30,898 nucleotides of DNA, taken from contig BFEA01000745.1 in the NCBI GenBank assembly GCA_003427395.1, forward strand, positions 475,759 through 506,656. Reading direction: 5' to 3'. The position numbers were made by a program, and so were the translations under genes. The DNA comes from Chara braunii. Taxonomy: Eukaryota; Streptophyta; Charophyceae; Charales; Characeae. How positions within the stretch are numbered: the first letter of the stretch is position 1; the number at the start of each line of letters is the position of its first letter. Under the pieces are notes generated by a model, which had not been told where the DNA came from, made no database searches, and was given only the letters and a program-made list of their open reading frames with translations. This document shows positions 18,791-30,346 of this stretch, in pieces.

Positions 18791-21700
18791 TTAGGAATGC
18801 TCGTCTCTTAGCTGCGTGCTTATCTGGTCTGTGTTTTGCTGATGAAGATATTGTCCGCCATCTGCTCGTCTCTTAGCTGCGTACTTATCTGGTCTGTGTT
18901 TTGCTGATGAAGATATCGTCCGCCATCTGCTCCGGATTTCGGTCTCCGCCATGTGTATCAAAAAAGTCCACATTTCTTCCTTTGCCACCTCTGCTCCCTC
19001 AATTGTCTGTGTGCATCATCGTTTCCTTACGATCCAGAGAGTTAAGCTTTCTGAGTAGTTGGAACCAGACTTCCCTGCTGTCCTTGAGGTACCCAGGAGT
19101 GTTTGGGAGGAGTGGAAGGGTTAAGGGGGAAGTGTTGGGTGGTGGGGCTGAGAAGAGGTTAGACCATAGCTTCTGAACTTTGTTCCAGAACCAGGTCGCT
19201 CCGGGACAGAAGAGCAGGCAGTGTGTGATATCTTCAGGCATGTTTTTGTTGCACATCGCACAGATTTCCGAGCTGTTTATGTCTGATTGTTTCCTTCTTT
19301 TGTGAAACCATTGGTTGACCGGGAGGGCTGTGTGTGCAAGGAGCCATTGCATACTTCGGATTCTGACTGGTCCGATAAGAAGGTGTTTGGCCCACTAGAT
19401 GGAGAATTGGATTGGCGGGTCCAGATTCAAGATGGTCTTCCATTTCTCTATTAACCTTGGATCCGGACCTGTGGTCTGCAGTCCGAGGTCGTAGCCGAAT
19501 TTTACATCATATTGGGAAATTGTTCTAGCCGTCCCTGTGGTGCCCTGATTCAACATCCATTCCTTCGGGTCGAATTCCAGGTCTTCAATACTGAGTTCTG
19601 GCTGGGATATGACCCATGGTCTATTCTGGGAGACTCGGACGTTCCTGAGGAGGAAGGGTTCTAGTCGCATGGCCTGTGGATCCTCTTTCTGGATTACTAG
19701 CTTCTGAAGGGTATGGTTGGCGATAGGGTAGGATAAGAAGTTGGATTGGTAGCTTGAAGAGTCTGATCTAGACACGAAGCGGTAGGCTCTCTCAGATGGA
19801 GTGTGTGAAATAAGTATGCCCCAATCGCCTGTTTTCCAAGTAAATGTTTCTCTGAGGAGCATTAACCACTGAGCAGGGATGCTGTGATGTATTGCTGCTA
19901 AGTTGTTTTCAAGCGAGTGGCACCCCTTGAGGGAGGTTCGGAGTTCCTGGCTCGTCAGCCAGTACTTCTGTTCTGCTGACCATAGGTGTTTGATCTGCCA
20001 CACTCCTCTCTCCACCCATGTGAGCCATCTCCGATCTCAAGGATTGCAGAAAAGGGGTTGTCTGAGAACCTCTTCTTGGTTGTCTGGTGCCCCATGTTTG
20101 TTGGGCATCCTTGTTTATGCAGGTAGTCTTGTTAGGGTTGCCCATCCATTAAAAAAACATATGACCCCGAGTCTTGAGTTCTTCGTAAGGGGGGAACCAG
20201 ATGGAGGCCATGTACCATAGCGTGGAGAATATAGACGTGTTTATGATAAGTGCTCTGCCAAACAGGGATGTCTCGGCTTTCTTACACGGGCTAGGTCGGC
20301 TATTGCCTTCGCGATTAAGTTTTGGGCCATCCCTAGCCATATGCCGTCCTTGTTGACTGTGATGCCCAGGTATCGAAGTGCTTGGTTGCCAGTGGACCAC
20401 GGCATGAGAGTGGATAGATCAGGAGGTTGAGGAGGGGTGCTGTCTGTGAACCACCATGCTTTGGTTTTGGACCACTTCACCTTCATTTATGATGCTAGTC
20501 TAAAGGCTTCCATAGCTCTAACGAGGGCTTGGAACGAGGAATTGTTGGTACGGATGAGGACCGTCAGATCATCGGCGAACATCAGCACTGTGGGCAGAGC
20601 GAAGTCGTGAAGGGGGTTGTAGTTCTGTGTGGCGAGGCTCTCTATAGAATGGTCTTTGCGGAGGAAGGAAGCGATGGCCTCCATGATGAACAGGAAGATG
20701 GGGGGAGCTAGTGGGTCGCCTTGACAGACGAACCTGGATATCGGATAAGCGTCTGGCACTATCCTGTTTATCTGGACTCTGCCAGCGGCGTCGCCATTTA
20801 GAGCTCTGACCCACTCCTTGAAATTTGGGCCCACTCCCATCTTTTCCATGCAGTTTTGGAGAAAGTCCCAATTTACTTGATCGTAGGCTTTTCCAAAATC
20901 AAAGAATAGAATGGACGCCTGCATTTGTTTTTCAGTAATCTTCCTTGCTGCCTCATTCAGGGTCATCACGTTATCTAGTGTTTATCACTTGATCAATGTG
21001 AAAACACTTGTCGGTAAGCTTTATGATCCTGTTGGCTAGTGCTTTCGCTAGTATTTTGTAGGGAGTTGTGAGTTGTGAAATTGGTCTGTAGTTTTTTAGG
21101 TTCTCTTTGTCGCCTTTCTTGTGGTTTAGCGAGACCACACTAGTGCTTAGGAATGAACCCAGGTTGCCCTTCACTTTGCTGGCATTGATAAAATTGAGGA
21201 GGTCGTTCCCTACGATAGGCCAAAACTAGATCCATAACTCTTTGGAGAGTCCATTGATCCGTGGTACCTTGTCGTTTCCCATCTGGGATAAGGCCGCTCG
21301 GAGTTTCCCTAGGGTGATGGGTTTGTCCAAGCCCTCTGACTGATCTGATGAAATCGTCCTGTCTAGGTAAGACATCATTTGTTTACGGGATGTCAGGTTT
21401 GTCGTGGAGGGGGGTGAGGGTGTTTTGGATTCATACAGGACTGCGTAGAAGGATCTCGCAATCCTTACAATGTCTATGCTAGTTGTTTTCATTCTCCCCT
21501 GGTTCGATGGGTCTTTCGGCTTCTCCATCGTGTTGTTACTAGTGTTGGCTTTTATTTTGGCGAAGAAGAACCTGGTCATAGATTTGTTAGACTGTAGTAC
21601 GTCATCTTGGCTCGTAGTTGCATGCCTCTTAATTCCCATCTCCTCCACTCGCTCAGCTCTTCCTTGGAGGATCTCAATAGGTTGTAGTAGAACTCGTTGG

Positions 21701-22814
21701 TGGGGTCTGTTGTGAGGTTAGCCTCTACAATCGTAATAGCAATTTGAAGTTCCTCCTTTCTGATTTTGCGTTCAGCCACTATGCTTTTTGACTCGACCGA
21801 CACCGTCTGCGGCAGGTCCGAGTCTATAAACCATTGGTGTCTGTCACTACGCCTCGCTTCATCTTGTCACGTAAATAGCCAATTTCATTTATTTGCCTCT
21901 GTTAGACGGTTTGTGGAGAGAAGGGAGATATTCAGTTTGTAGAAGCCATGTCCTCTTTCCACCGGGACGTTCAAGTTGAGGAGAAGGTGTATGGGTTTAT
22001 GGTCCAATCCTTTACAGGCAGATGCAGATAGGATTTCTGCCTCCTTTACTGTGCCTTGAAGGATTTCGGAAATCAGGAAGAAGTCGATCCGTGATAGGGA
22101 AGTATGGTTGTCACGGTTTCCTTTGACAAGAGAAAAGGCTCTCACTAGGGGATGGAGTGTTTTGAACGGGTCGACCAGTTCAAATTCACTCATGATGTTT
22201 CAAATTTGGGTTCCTGCTCGTGTGGGACCCATCAACAAGGAGCGAGAAATACGGTCAAGGTTAGGGTCTAAGGTAGTGTTCCAGTCTCCAGCTATGATTA
22301 CCGGTAGGGGGTTTGGGATGATCGATTTGATGTCACTAAAGAACTCTAGTCGTTCACTTTCTGCATTGGGGGCGTATATGTTTAAGATTCTCATATCTTT
22401 TTCTTGCCATCTGATGTCGATCGAGGACCATCTGCCCTCGATTGTGTCTCCACCCCCATTAACTACTTGTCCTTCTATCCAGATTTTGGATGAGCAAGGT
22501 ATGAGGATTGTTGTCCTTCATTTGCTTTGTCCCTCTTCGTTGGACCACAATGTAAAATCGCACCCGCCCATACTTTTTTCCATTGTCCTTTTGATTCTGG
22601 TGCGGTGTGCGAGATTTGACAAGTGGGTTTCTTGGAAAAGGGTGCTGTCCGGTTTGGGCTTCTTTTTTCCCGTCAAAACTATCTGAATATCTCGAAGTTT
22701 GTCTTCTTCAGATAGTACATTGCCTAGGCCGTTGACATTCCAGCTATGGATTGTCAGCCCCTTTGTCTGCCAGTCAGTTCTGAATGTCCCATCTTGTGCT
22801 CTGTTGTGCTGCAT
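18791..22814 (-). pseudogene. LINE C ORF2: endonuclease, reverse transcriptase, zf-RVT, broken
   Basis: From 22814 the endonuclease starts with HSWNVNGLG (about residue 23) and FQETHLSN. It continues in other frames with IIAGDWNTTLDPNLDR (near 22280), LSRIDFFLIS and GLDHKPIHLLL. The reverse transcriptase begins with NYRPISQL and KALANRII (21174-20971). It then reads FFDFGKAYDQVNWDF, FVCQGDPLAPPIFLFIMEA and the catalytic FADD at 20568-20579. RYLGI follows near 20360, then ERGVWQIKHLW and a zf-RVT (CAMCNKNMPEDITHC). Copy A has FEKAYDQV where this copy has FGKAYDQV. Frame breaks and small deletions occur near 22500, 22195, 21880, 20970, 20485, 20150 and 19390. A 65-bp tandem duplication disrupts the C-terminus. 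Confidence 0.85.
18799..18928. repeat. 65-bp tandem duplication in LINE C ORF2
   Basis: GCTCGTCTCTTAGCTGCGT at 18799 recurs at 18864, and the whole 65-bp unit through TGTCCGCCATCT is repeated with two differences. The period is not a multiple of three, so the second copy shifts the translated C-terminus. It lies in the same part of ORF2 as the 138-bp duplication in LINE B. Confidence 0.8.
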
Positions 22815-22950
22815 CGCTTTGTATTGACTGGTCGCTGTGTTTCGGGTTTTTCTGTCTTTCGTTTTGGTTTTGAACCAAAATCTCTTTTATTTTCCTTCTT
22901 TTTACTTCACCCTTTTTTCCAGTTTGTGTTGGTAAGGCAGAATAATTTAG

Positions 22951-25526
22951 TTAGGGAGGTTGAGAGGTCTGGTCTGTTGCCGCAAAGGTTTTGGGGCAGC
23001 CCACCTCCGCGTCTCCGTTGTTGCTGTTGTCCTCGCTGGTCTCTCTCCCTGGTGCAAAGCTCAGGCTGTATGCCCCCACGCTGCCCTCAGGTATCGCAGA
23101 GGTGCCAATCCCTTCTCCCTCCGGGGAGATCCCGTTGTCGTGTATGTAGTCGTCATCGTCGGTCATGCTTCCCTCATCATCATCGGGTTCCACGTTGAGT
23201 GTCACGGCTTCATCTTGTAAGGAGTGCTATGTGATGAGAATCTAGGATCTGATGATGGAGGCCAGGGAATCTGCCACGACCTCTGTCGGGCACATATTGC
23301 CCACAAGTGTGCTGTAGGGCAGGGCTGTCACGGTGTTCCATGCTCTCCATACAAGCCCGTCGTGTAGTCCGGCTTTCTCGTCCAACTTATTATGATTGGT
23401 TCAAATGCCTTGGCTGACACATAATTCTGGTCTGTCCTTTCTGCAATGTATAACAGGGTTGACGGTCCGAAGCCGCTTTCTCAGTGACATGGGGAGCCCT
23501 GTTCTCTTGCGACATTTTGGATTGTGCAGTAGTCTTTGCAGAGTTTTTGGCGGTATTATGCATTCTGATCGAACAAGGATTTTGTCTGAGCTGTGACGAT
23601 GGCGATCTCACGCTTGTTGGACCACTGTTCGTTATCCTTCTCAGCTGCTTCAGCCTGAGTTTTCCTGATCCTCTTCTCTCTTCCCTTCGAAGGCTTCCAT
23701 TTTTTGGGTACCATGTCTCTGATCGGGTCCTTGTGGGACTGTGTGTCGACGCTGGATTCCGATTCATATCCCGACATTTCTCTTTCCCTCTTCTTCCCAT
23801 GGTACCGGAAGACGCTGAATTCCGACAGTTTGGTTTGTTGTCTCAGAATTCCGTAACTATTTTTTTATGTTTGAATTTGTGTTATTATTGACTTGCTGTG
23901 TCTCCCTGTTTCCTCCTGGTGTTTCATGCACGTCATCCTGATGTCAAATTCCTTTTCTCTCTCGTTTTTGGCTTTTTCAAGGTGTTCTTTAAGCCATTCG
24001 AGGAGGGAGTCCCCCTTGCCCTCTTGGATCGCACTGCTCCCTTTTTTTTGTGGGGGAGATGTCCATTCCATTTTGGGTCGGATCCTGATCTATTTCCGGA
24101 TTAGGATCAGACCCCAACACTATGGTACGTGGAATCTGTTCCCCTGAGGGGTCGTTGTCGCCACTGGCTGTGTTACCTTTCCTCTTCTTCTTCCCGCTCA
24201 GCTCGTCATTGTCTGTCTTTTGAGGGGAGGCCCACCGCTTGAGAGAGGGGTCGGTCTGAGTGTTGCAGCGCTCAATGATATCCTTGGCAGCATCCAGAAT
24301 GCTGTAGTAGTCTTCTGGACTGGAGAAAGAGATTGTTGTTTGCTGTCTGATTGATTCCAGGTCCCACATCAAGTCCTCGTGTTTCTTTTCTTCCTTGATC
24401 ACTCGGGAGTCTATCACTGGGTCCGAGTGAATTTTCCCTGGGATCCCAGTGATCTTTTTTGCCCCCACGTGATGCCATTTGCTATCTGAGGGAGGATAGA
24501 TGTCTGGCTGTTTGATTGACGGGATCGTGTTGTTGTAAGTCCAGATCCATTTGGGGTCTGGGATGTTGTCATCGAAGACCCAGCCATCGTAGTCTGGGTC
24601 ATTGACGAACCAGATCCCTTTAGCTTCTTCCATTTCTACTAGCATGTTCTGTCCCAGTTTCTTCTGCTCAGTGGAGCGTGGGATCCGTTCCCAGGTGGAC
24701 CCTGGCTTTGCATCTGAAGCAGATGGGTGTTGCTTTGGTTGAGACTGTTACGGCAGTGACTTTGTCTCCAATGAGACATTGCCATTCTTCTGGGAAGATT
24801 GGGGGGTCATCTGTCAGAACCTCCAGAATGGCAGTGACTGAGTCGCAATGGGGAGCCAGGAAGTCGGAAGTTGGAAGAACCCATCTCAGGATCTTGTTGG
24901 CTGGGTATTCCACTTCCAGTCGATCTTTGGTCAGGGGGTGTCCTCTGGCTGGAATGTTATTGAATTGTACCCAGAACTGTTCCCTTATCAGACATTGTTT
25001 TTAGGAAGCTGCAGGCAATACTTCAGCTCGCTGTCCTGTTTCCGATTTCCAGCGTGACAGGGTACAGACCGAGCCGCGGCAGTTCAGCATCTCACATTTC
25101 TCCAGCAGGTGTGTTGCTTGGTTGCTGTCTTTGAACACCACCATCATCATGGATCTGCCAAGACGTAGCAGGGAGAACTTGTCCACCTCAGTTTTGATGT
25201 TTTCCTGCTCCTGAATGATTTTCACGATCCACTTCCTCTTTTCAACCGGGGAAAGTCTCGCTCCGGCGTAGTGCGTGTTTTTCGAAGGTTGCGCTAGTGT
25301 CAGCCATCTTGTCTTTCGGATACGCCCAAGTGGTCAATTCTTCATCAGTATTATCCTTGATGTTCCGGACTTTGATTGTGATTTTTTCGCCTTTGATTTG
25401 TGGAGCTTCCAAGAGGAAACACAGTGTCTCATGATCTACATTGGAAGCAATCTGGGAGGGGGTCTTTGAGCTAGCTGCCTTTGTTGCTGCTACCGTACTG
25501 AAACGGCGTTGGTAAGTTTGGGCCAT
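22951..25526 (-). pseudogene. LINE C ORF1: RNA-binding protein with damaged zinc knuckle
   Basis: The start at 25526 gives MAQTYQRRFSTVAATKAASS, followed by an N-terminal domain with fragments at 25225-25001 and 24913-24668. The latter includes PPIFPEEW and an incomplete knuckle (CFRCKARVHLG, with proline where the fourth ligand is expected). The next block (24645-23989) has GIWFVNDPDYDGWVFDDN, PKWIW and IYPPSDSKW, matching LINE A, then a Lys/Glu-rich region. Acidic sequence (VEPDDDEGSMTDDDD) near 23190 is a likely C-terminus. Frame breaks lie near 25235, 25000, 24660, 23980 and 23390. Domain order equals LINE A ORF1. Confidence 0.7.
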
Positions 25527-25630
25527 GTCTGCGTTTGCTGGGTGCTGGGCTGAGTGATATGATTATGTTTTACCGTTGTTGAATTGGTTGGTCTTGGGTA
25601 AGTGCGCTGTTCCTTTTTGGAATTGTCTGG

Positions 25631-26089
25631 CTTTTTTTTTTTTTTTTTTTTTTCACCCTCATCTTTTTACTTCTGCCTCTCGTCTACATGTTCCGGAGTG
25701 ATCTGCTCACTGCTTGTTTACTGATTATTTGTTATGCCAGTTGTCTGGATTGATTGGCCACGTCTTTGGAAGTAGGATGGGCGGCTTTGCCTTGCATGCA
25801 CGGCCGCGGGTCAAGGTTACGTGTTCTGAGCTGCTTTGGGCAGACCTTACCTTGCCTGCATGGGCGCCAGTCAGTGTTTTACTTGTCGTCGAAAGTTATC
25901 TTACTCGGAGAGATCTTGTGGTGGCGTGTAATCGGTGGTTCAGGGCTGTGGAGGACGGAGGGGAGGGAAAGGTCGAGCTGGTGAAAGAGGGGGAAGGGCG
26001 AGGGGAGAGGGGGGGCTGATGCCGCAGTTTTTTTTTTTTTTTCTCTTCTGACAGTGGGTGCTGATGGGGGATGGGGGAAGGTTTTGCTA
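25631..26089. other. Poly-T run and unassigned sequence before hAT-like element 3
   Basis: Bases 25631-25653 are a nearly pure T run, and 26029-26042 a shorter one. Between them is GC-balanced sequence with a 101-codon open frame that I do not recognise and do not regard as a gene. This could be the 5' UTR of LINE C or a separate 5'-truncated insertion on the minus strand. The 8-bp target TTTTGCTA of the next element is at 26082-26089. Confidence 0.4.
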
Positions 26090-26617
26090 CATACTTGCAA
26101 GCGGACGGAACGGACGAGTATCCGGTCCGGTCCGCTTTGCCGCGTACGGCACCCTCCCCCCGGACCGGACGGACCCGGACGGGGTGCAGTCCGGGACTCT
26201 TCTGTCCGGTGCGGTTTGGTCTGGGACTGGGGCGGTGCCTTCCCTGCACCGTCTGGGTTGGTAGGGACCCTTTTTTTTTTTTTTTTTTTTTTTAAGGTTC
26301 TGCAGGGTAGGGGGCATTGTTGGGGGGGATTGCACACCTCTGAGGGCTCCGAAGTTGCGAACTATCGGCAAATGTAAGGGGGTATGCTCAAGATTCGTCT
26401 TACGAAACAAGCGACGGTGTCGTGACTGTAGCAATTGCATTGGCGGGGCAGGCAGTGTGGCAGGGTACTCACCTGTTAAGAGGGATGGAGGAGGGATGGA
26501 GGAGAGATAAAGGAGAGATGGAGCAGGAATTGAGGAGAGATGGAGGAGAAATGGAGGAGAGACGGACGACCAATGGAGGAAAGATGGAAGATAATCAGAG
26601 GGAAGATGGAGGACAGN

Positions 26618-26653
<36 letters not shown>

Positions 26654-27850
26654 AAACAAACAAACAAACAAACAAACTCTGCCCCTCTCAACACGTCCTC
26701 CCTTCCCCTTCTCCCGTGTCCCTCCCTCCCTCCCTTCTACCTCACTTCTCCCTCCAGTTCTCCACCCATGCTAATGAAGAGTGAGAGGGTTTTTCAAACA
26801 GAGAGGGCTTTCAAAAAAAGTCCTCGTGCGAGTTATCCCCTTCAGACTAGTGAAGAACGAGAGGAGAAAGAGAACAAAGCCCCCTTGTTTCCCGCCCGAA
26901 ATCCGATCGATCAGACGAAACAAGAAAAAAACGAACTTATGAGGTCACCGTGCGTTCGGGTGAAGACGCAAGGGTGAAGCCTGTTCGGGTGAAGACGGTA
27001 GTTGCCTCAAATACAACTAAAACGACCGGGCGCTCTGCTCAGGTGAAGATGGCAGCCTGCTGCTTTATCCGTTGCTGTGGAGGAAGTGAGGAGGACGATG
27101 AGGGGGAGGAGGAGAACGGGAGGAAGTGAGGAGGACGAGGAGGACAACGAGGATGGAGAGGACGATGATGAGGGATAAGAGGAGGAGAAGCGGATGGGCA
27201 GGATGGCGACGGGAGGAAGTGTGAAGGAGGACGGAGACGAGGAGAATCAGAAGAGGGGGGAAACGAGGAGAAGCAGAAGAGGGGGGAGACGAGGTGGAGG
27301 TGGAGGAGGAGGAGGAGGAGCAGCAGAGGAGGACGAGGGGGAGGAGGACGACGGGCTGGTGACACTCACCGTCGGGGACAGCAGTATGGCGACGGGCGGG
27401 ACGGGCTGCTCCTCCTCGATGGCCGCAACGACGATACTCCTCCTTGACGGCTGCAACGACGGGCAAGATGGCGACGGGCGGAACGGCGGCGCAGCAGGAT
27501 GGCGACGGCGACGGGCAGGACGGCGCGAATAGCAGATGGCCGGTGGCACTTTCCTCCGCGACTGCGTTTCAAACCAAGTGAGTAATGCCCTGAGTCGGGG
27601 TTTCGAATTTCGAAACCCCAAGGCGGTCCGCCCTTGAGCGCAGGCCGAAAAAAAAATTTGGCGGTACTGGTCGCATTTTTCGAATGGGGCCACGAAACTG
27701 CCATTTCGACCGCCGTTTTTTTTTTTTTTTTTTGGGGGGGGGGGTGGGGGGTAACTGGTCGTCGGGCGCACATTCGTGCGCCGCGCGGGTCCGGTCCGAC
27801 AGTCCGCCGCACGTGCGGAACCGCGCTGATGACGTCCGCTTGCAAGTATG
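26090..27850. mobile_element. hAT-like non-autonomous DNA transposon 3
   Basis: The ends are perfect inverted repeats of 18 bp, CATACTTGCAAGCGGACG, at 26090-26107 and in reverse complement at 27833-27850. Flanking 8-bp sequences are TTTTGCTA (26082-26089) and TTTTGGTA (27851-27858), one mismatch. Terminal regions carry many CCGGAC/GGTCCGG hexamers (26105-26215 and 27788-27805). The interior is low-complexity filler: poly-T at 26271-26293, an A run at 26618-26650, AAAC repeats, and a GAGGAGGAC-rich purine block at 27070-27350. Long open frames there come from the purine bias. There is no transposase. Confidence 0.8.
27070..27530. repeat. GGA-rich purine block, then GACGGGC-rich block
   Basis: Bases 27070-27350 are almost all purine on the plus strand, made of variants of GAGGAGGAC. 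Bases 27370-27530 repeat GGCGACGGGC and ACGGGC units, including recurring ATGGCGACGGGC. Both strands stay open for long distances because of composition. This looks like expanded simple sequence inside the transposon and not protein-coding DNA. Confidence 0.6.
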
Positions 27851-27858
27851 TTTTGGTA

Positions 27859-29520
27859 TGATCACCTTTCTACGGAGTGTGTTTGGTATCTGGTGAGAGA
27901 GAGTGACATGGAAGTCAGATCTGTGAGAAAATTGTGAGAGGGGGAGTTTGAGTGGGGTGGGCACGTGTTTGCTGTTTTGTGGGTGTGATGCAGACGAGTG
28001 GGGTTTTGGGAGTATGAGTAAGCTGGTGAGTCACGTGCGTAGTGTTGAGCCAAGTGTTCGAGCTGGGGCAGCACAACCTGCGAGGCGACGGGGTAGGATC
28101 TCGCGTTGCAAGATGGGTGGGGAGTGTTGGGCAAGAAATAAATGCAGGTTAGAGGGTTGTAGGGGGGGGGAACGACGATGTTGTTGCAGAGACTAGAATG
28201 GACTGAGGGTGTGCGGAGAGCGTTGGATATGGAGCTGGGGGCTGGAGGCGTGAGAGGGGAAAGAGGGAGGGGGGGGGATTCTGGACAGAGGCGTGAGGGG
28301 GAAGTGACAAACGAATGAGACGAGAGTGCTTAGGGAAATGGGCGGTAGGGGTTGGAGTCGTGAGAGAGGAGCTGGAGGTTAGGGGGTGTTAAAGAGGATG
28401 GTCCCCTTTGTGAGACGATGTGGGATGTTAAGGCAGATTTGGAGGGAGAGCTCTGTAGATTCGGGACGAGAACTTGGAAAGATGAGTTGACGAGAGTCAG
28501 TGTTGGTGTGGATGTAGACAGTATAGAGGGGGTGGCGGTAGAGTGGTTCTCACGGAGGGGCTAGTAGTTTGAGCCTTGGTCTTCTTGGCTGAAGCAGGCT
28601 GAGCGTGGACCGATCGTACGTCTTGATGCTGTCGAGGGATCAGCTCCTCTGTATGTCCCTTGTAGACTAGCAGGGGCGGCGTCCTGCCTGGAGCGTTCTT
28701 CGGTCCTCTGGAGAAGGTGCACGAGTCGAGCTATGGGCAGGAGGGCTGCTGTGAACAGCGAACGGCTTCGACGATGCAGCACTCCTTCCTCTGATGTCGC
28801 ACGCCGGGGTGGCGCACTTTGGCTGGGCGTCTGCATGGCCTCGTGGCGATGGCAGGCGTTGCCACCCAACTTTGAAAGTTCTAAGTCGGGCGCACGGGCG
28901 GTTGGGCGGGAGGGTGGTGGGGGGTGGGTTGCGGTGGGCATCAGCCCGTAGGGCCGAGGCCGGCCACAAGTGCGAATTAGCGCAGCGCTAAAATTTTGCG
29001 CTTACCAACGGTGCGGGCATTCATATCCGGTTTCTTCTTCTTATTTCTAATAAATCCCCACTTGTTTCCTTGGCATTAATAAAACAGACTCAGAGTTCTG
29101 TGGAAATTTGTCCAAAATTTCTCTTAATCCTTTCCAGTTTTTGCTAACTGGATGTGTTGCCCAATCAAACAGCTGGGAATGGATGTAAAAGTTAGTAAAA
29201 CTCGTTTTTGTTGAAAAAAAAATGGTTTGTACTTAACGAAATCGAGACACATGGAGGTAAAGAGGCATGCACATTGAACAGGGCATCCTCAACCTGGATA
29301 CATGGCCCATTCACACACTGAAAGTTGTCTTGTCCAGCCAGCATTGGATATTTGAATCTGATCTAGAAGATTGGGCTACCTCTGCTGTGGTTTTTGTTTT
29401 TCTCCCCCCTCAAAATTGAATATGTTTTTCACTGGGCCCTAAGCCAAAAGCTATCATTTCTTTCCATATTGAATTATAATTCTGAGCCGAAACTTTGACA
29501 CCTTTTCTTTTTGGAAATAC
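27859..29520. other. Intergenic or intronic stretch, no gene recognised
   Basis: From 27859 to about 28560 the plus strand is G-rich with many GAGAG and GGGGG stretches. Bases 28560-28960 hold open frames on both strands with no recognisable motif. From about 29000 to 29520 the composition returns to AT-leaning sequence similar to the dynein intron. I looked for the next dynein exon (a start like W..PLFERK) and did not find it. Confidence 0.5.
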
Positions 29521-29528
29521 GAATAAAT

Positions 29529-30338
29529 CATGGTTGCCCCGGACACGGACATCCGGACAACCAGACACCGTCACCGGACCCGTGTCTGGATTAAACCGGA
29601 CCCGGACAGTCCGGTTGGGTGTATCAGTGTCCGGTTGTCCGGTTAAAAAAAAAAAAAAACGGCACACGTGACACGAACACAGACACACAGGTTTATGGGA
29701 CAGGTCCAACATCCTAATAAATTTGGAAATATTAACGTACGAACTTCAAAGTTCGGAACTTCGAATCTTGAACCGGCGCACATCACACAAACACACACAC
29801 ACAGAGCAAAGTTCCACACCGCTCCAGCCCCAAAGCATCAGTTCCACACCCGCTCCAGCCCCCAAGAACTTTGATGTTCCGAACTTCAAAGTTCGGAAAT
29901 TCGAATCTTGAACCGGCAAGACAGCAACCTCCTTGTCGACGGCAATCTCCTGGACTCCTGGGCGATGGAAGAGCTCGAGCTGGTGATGGCGTGGCTTCAG
30001 CGGGCGAGCACTGCTGCAGCAGAGGAAGCGCTGCTGCACGAGGCGCTTCGATCGAAAATGGGGTCCTCCCGCAGGAGGGAAACCAACACCAGGATACTGC
30101 GGCTGCTACTGCCCTCCGAAGCTCTCCAACAGCGGGCCCTTGAGGGCCGGTGCGGTTGGGGTGACGGTCGAAAAAAAACTACAGCAAAGGTGTTCTGGAG
30201 TACCCCAGGCCCAGGAAAATGGCCTGGGGACCCCATTTTTTTTCTTTCGAATTTCTTGAAATGAGGGTCCAACCGGATCCTCCAAACCGGACACCGGACT
30301 GTCTGGATCGGGATCCGGACGTCCGGTTAGCAACCATG
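29529..30338. mobile_element. hAT-like non-autonomous DNA transposon 2
   Basis: Left end CATGGTTGCCCCGGAC and right end (reverse complement) CATGGTTGCTAACCGGAC form short inverted repeats. Flanks GAATAAAT (29521-29528) and CAATAAAT (30339-30346) are an 8-bp target duplication with one mismatch. Subterminal regions (29539-29642 and 30272-30327) are dense in CCGGAC and GTCCGG, as in elements 1 and 3. The interior has an A run (29645-29659) and a repeated palindromic motif (29740 and 29880). No transposase frame is present. Confidence 0.8.
29740..29917. repeat. Duplicated palindrome-bearing motif inside hAT-like element 2
   Basis: GAACTTCAAAGTTCGGAA, itself containing the palindrome GAACTTCAAAGTTC, followed by TTCGAATCTTGAACCGGC, occurs near 29741 and again near 29881 with one difference. 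The interval between them is about 140 bp of AC-rich sequence with CACACA and CCCCAAGC/CCCCAAAG repeats. It may mark an internal insertion and its target duplication. Confidence 0.5.
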
Positions 30339-30346
30339 CAATAAAT

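Larger units (their letters stand above)
18310..25630 (-). mobile_element. LINE copy C, L1-type, nearly complete, decayed
   Basis: The 3' end is a poly-T run (18310-18335) preceded by TGTCCCATAC. On the minus strand the order is ORF1 (25526 to about 22951), ORF2 (22814 to about 18791), 3' UTR (18790-18336) and poly-A. The 3' UTR is of the B/D type. The 5' boundary is uncertain. I could not find a matching target duplication on the right, and a poly-T run at 25631-25653 may be either 5' UTR sequence or the tail of another insertion. Many frame breaks show the copy is inactive. Confidence 0.8.

Noticed and set aside
25714-26019. 101-codon plus-strand frame as a gene
   Set aside because: No recognisable domain, and a Glu/Gly-rich low-complexity end. 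It lies between a LINE 5' region and a transposon.
27039-27845. Long Arg/Gly-, Glu- or Pro/Ser-rich open frames
   Set aside because: Open in several frames at once because of purine bias and GACGGGC repetition inside a transposon. No domain was recognised.
28561-28991. Open frames of 65-126 codons on both strands in GC-rich DNA
   Set aside because: No motif, overlapping frames on opposite strands, and no splice or start context. They are best explained by low stop-codon density in GC-rich sequence.
29270-29400. Candidate further dynein exon
   Set aside because: A short open stretch reads like LEDWATSAV, but it does not match the expected continuation after the second exon and lacks convincing splice sites.
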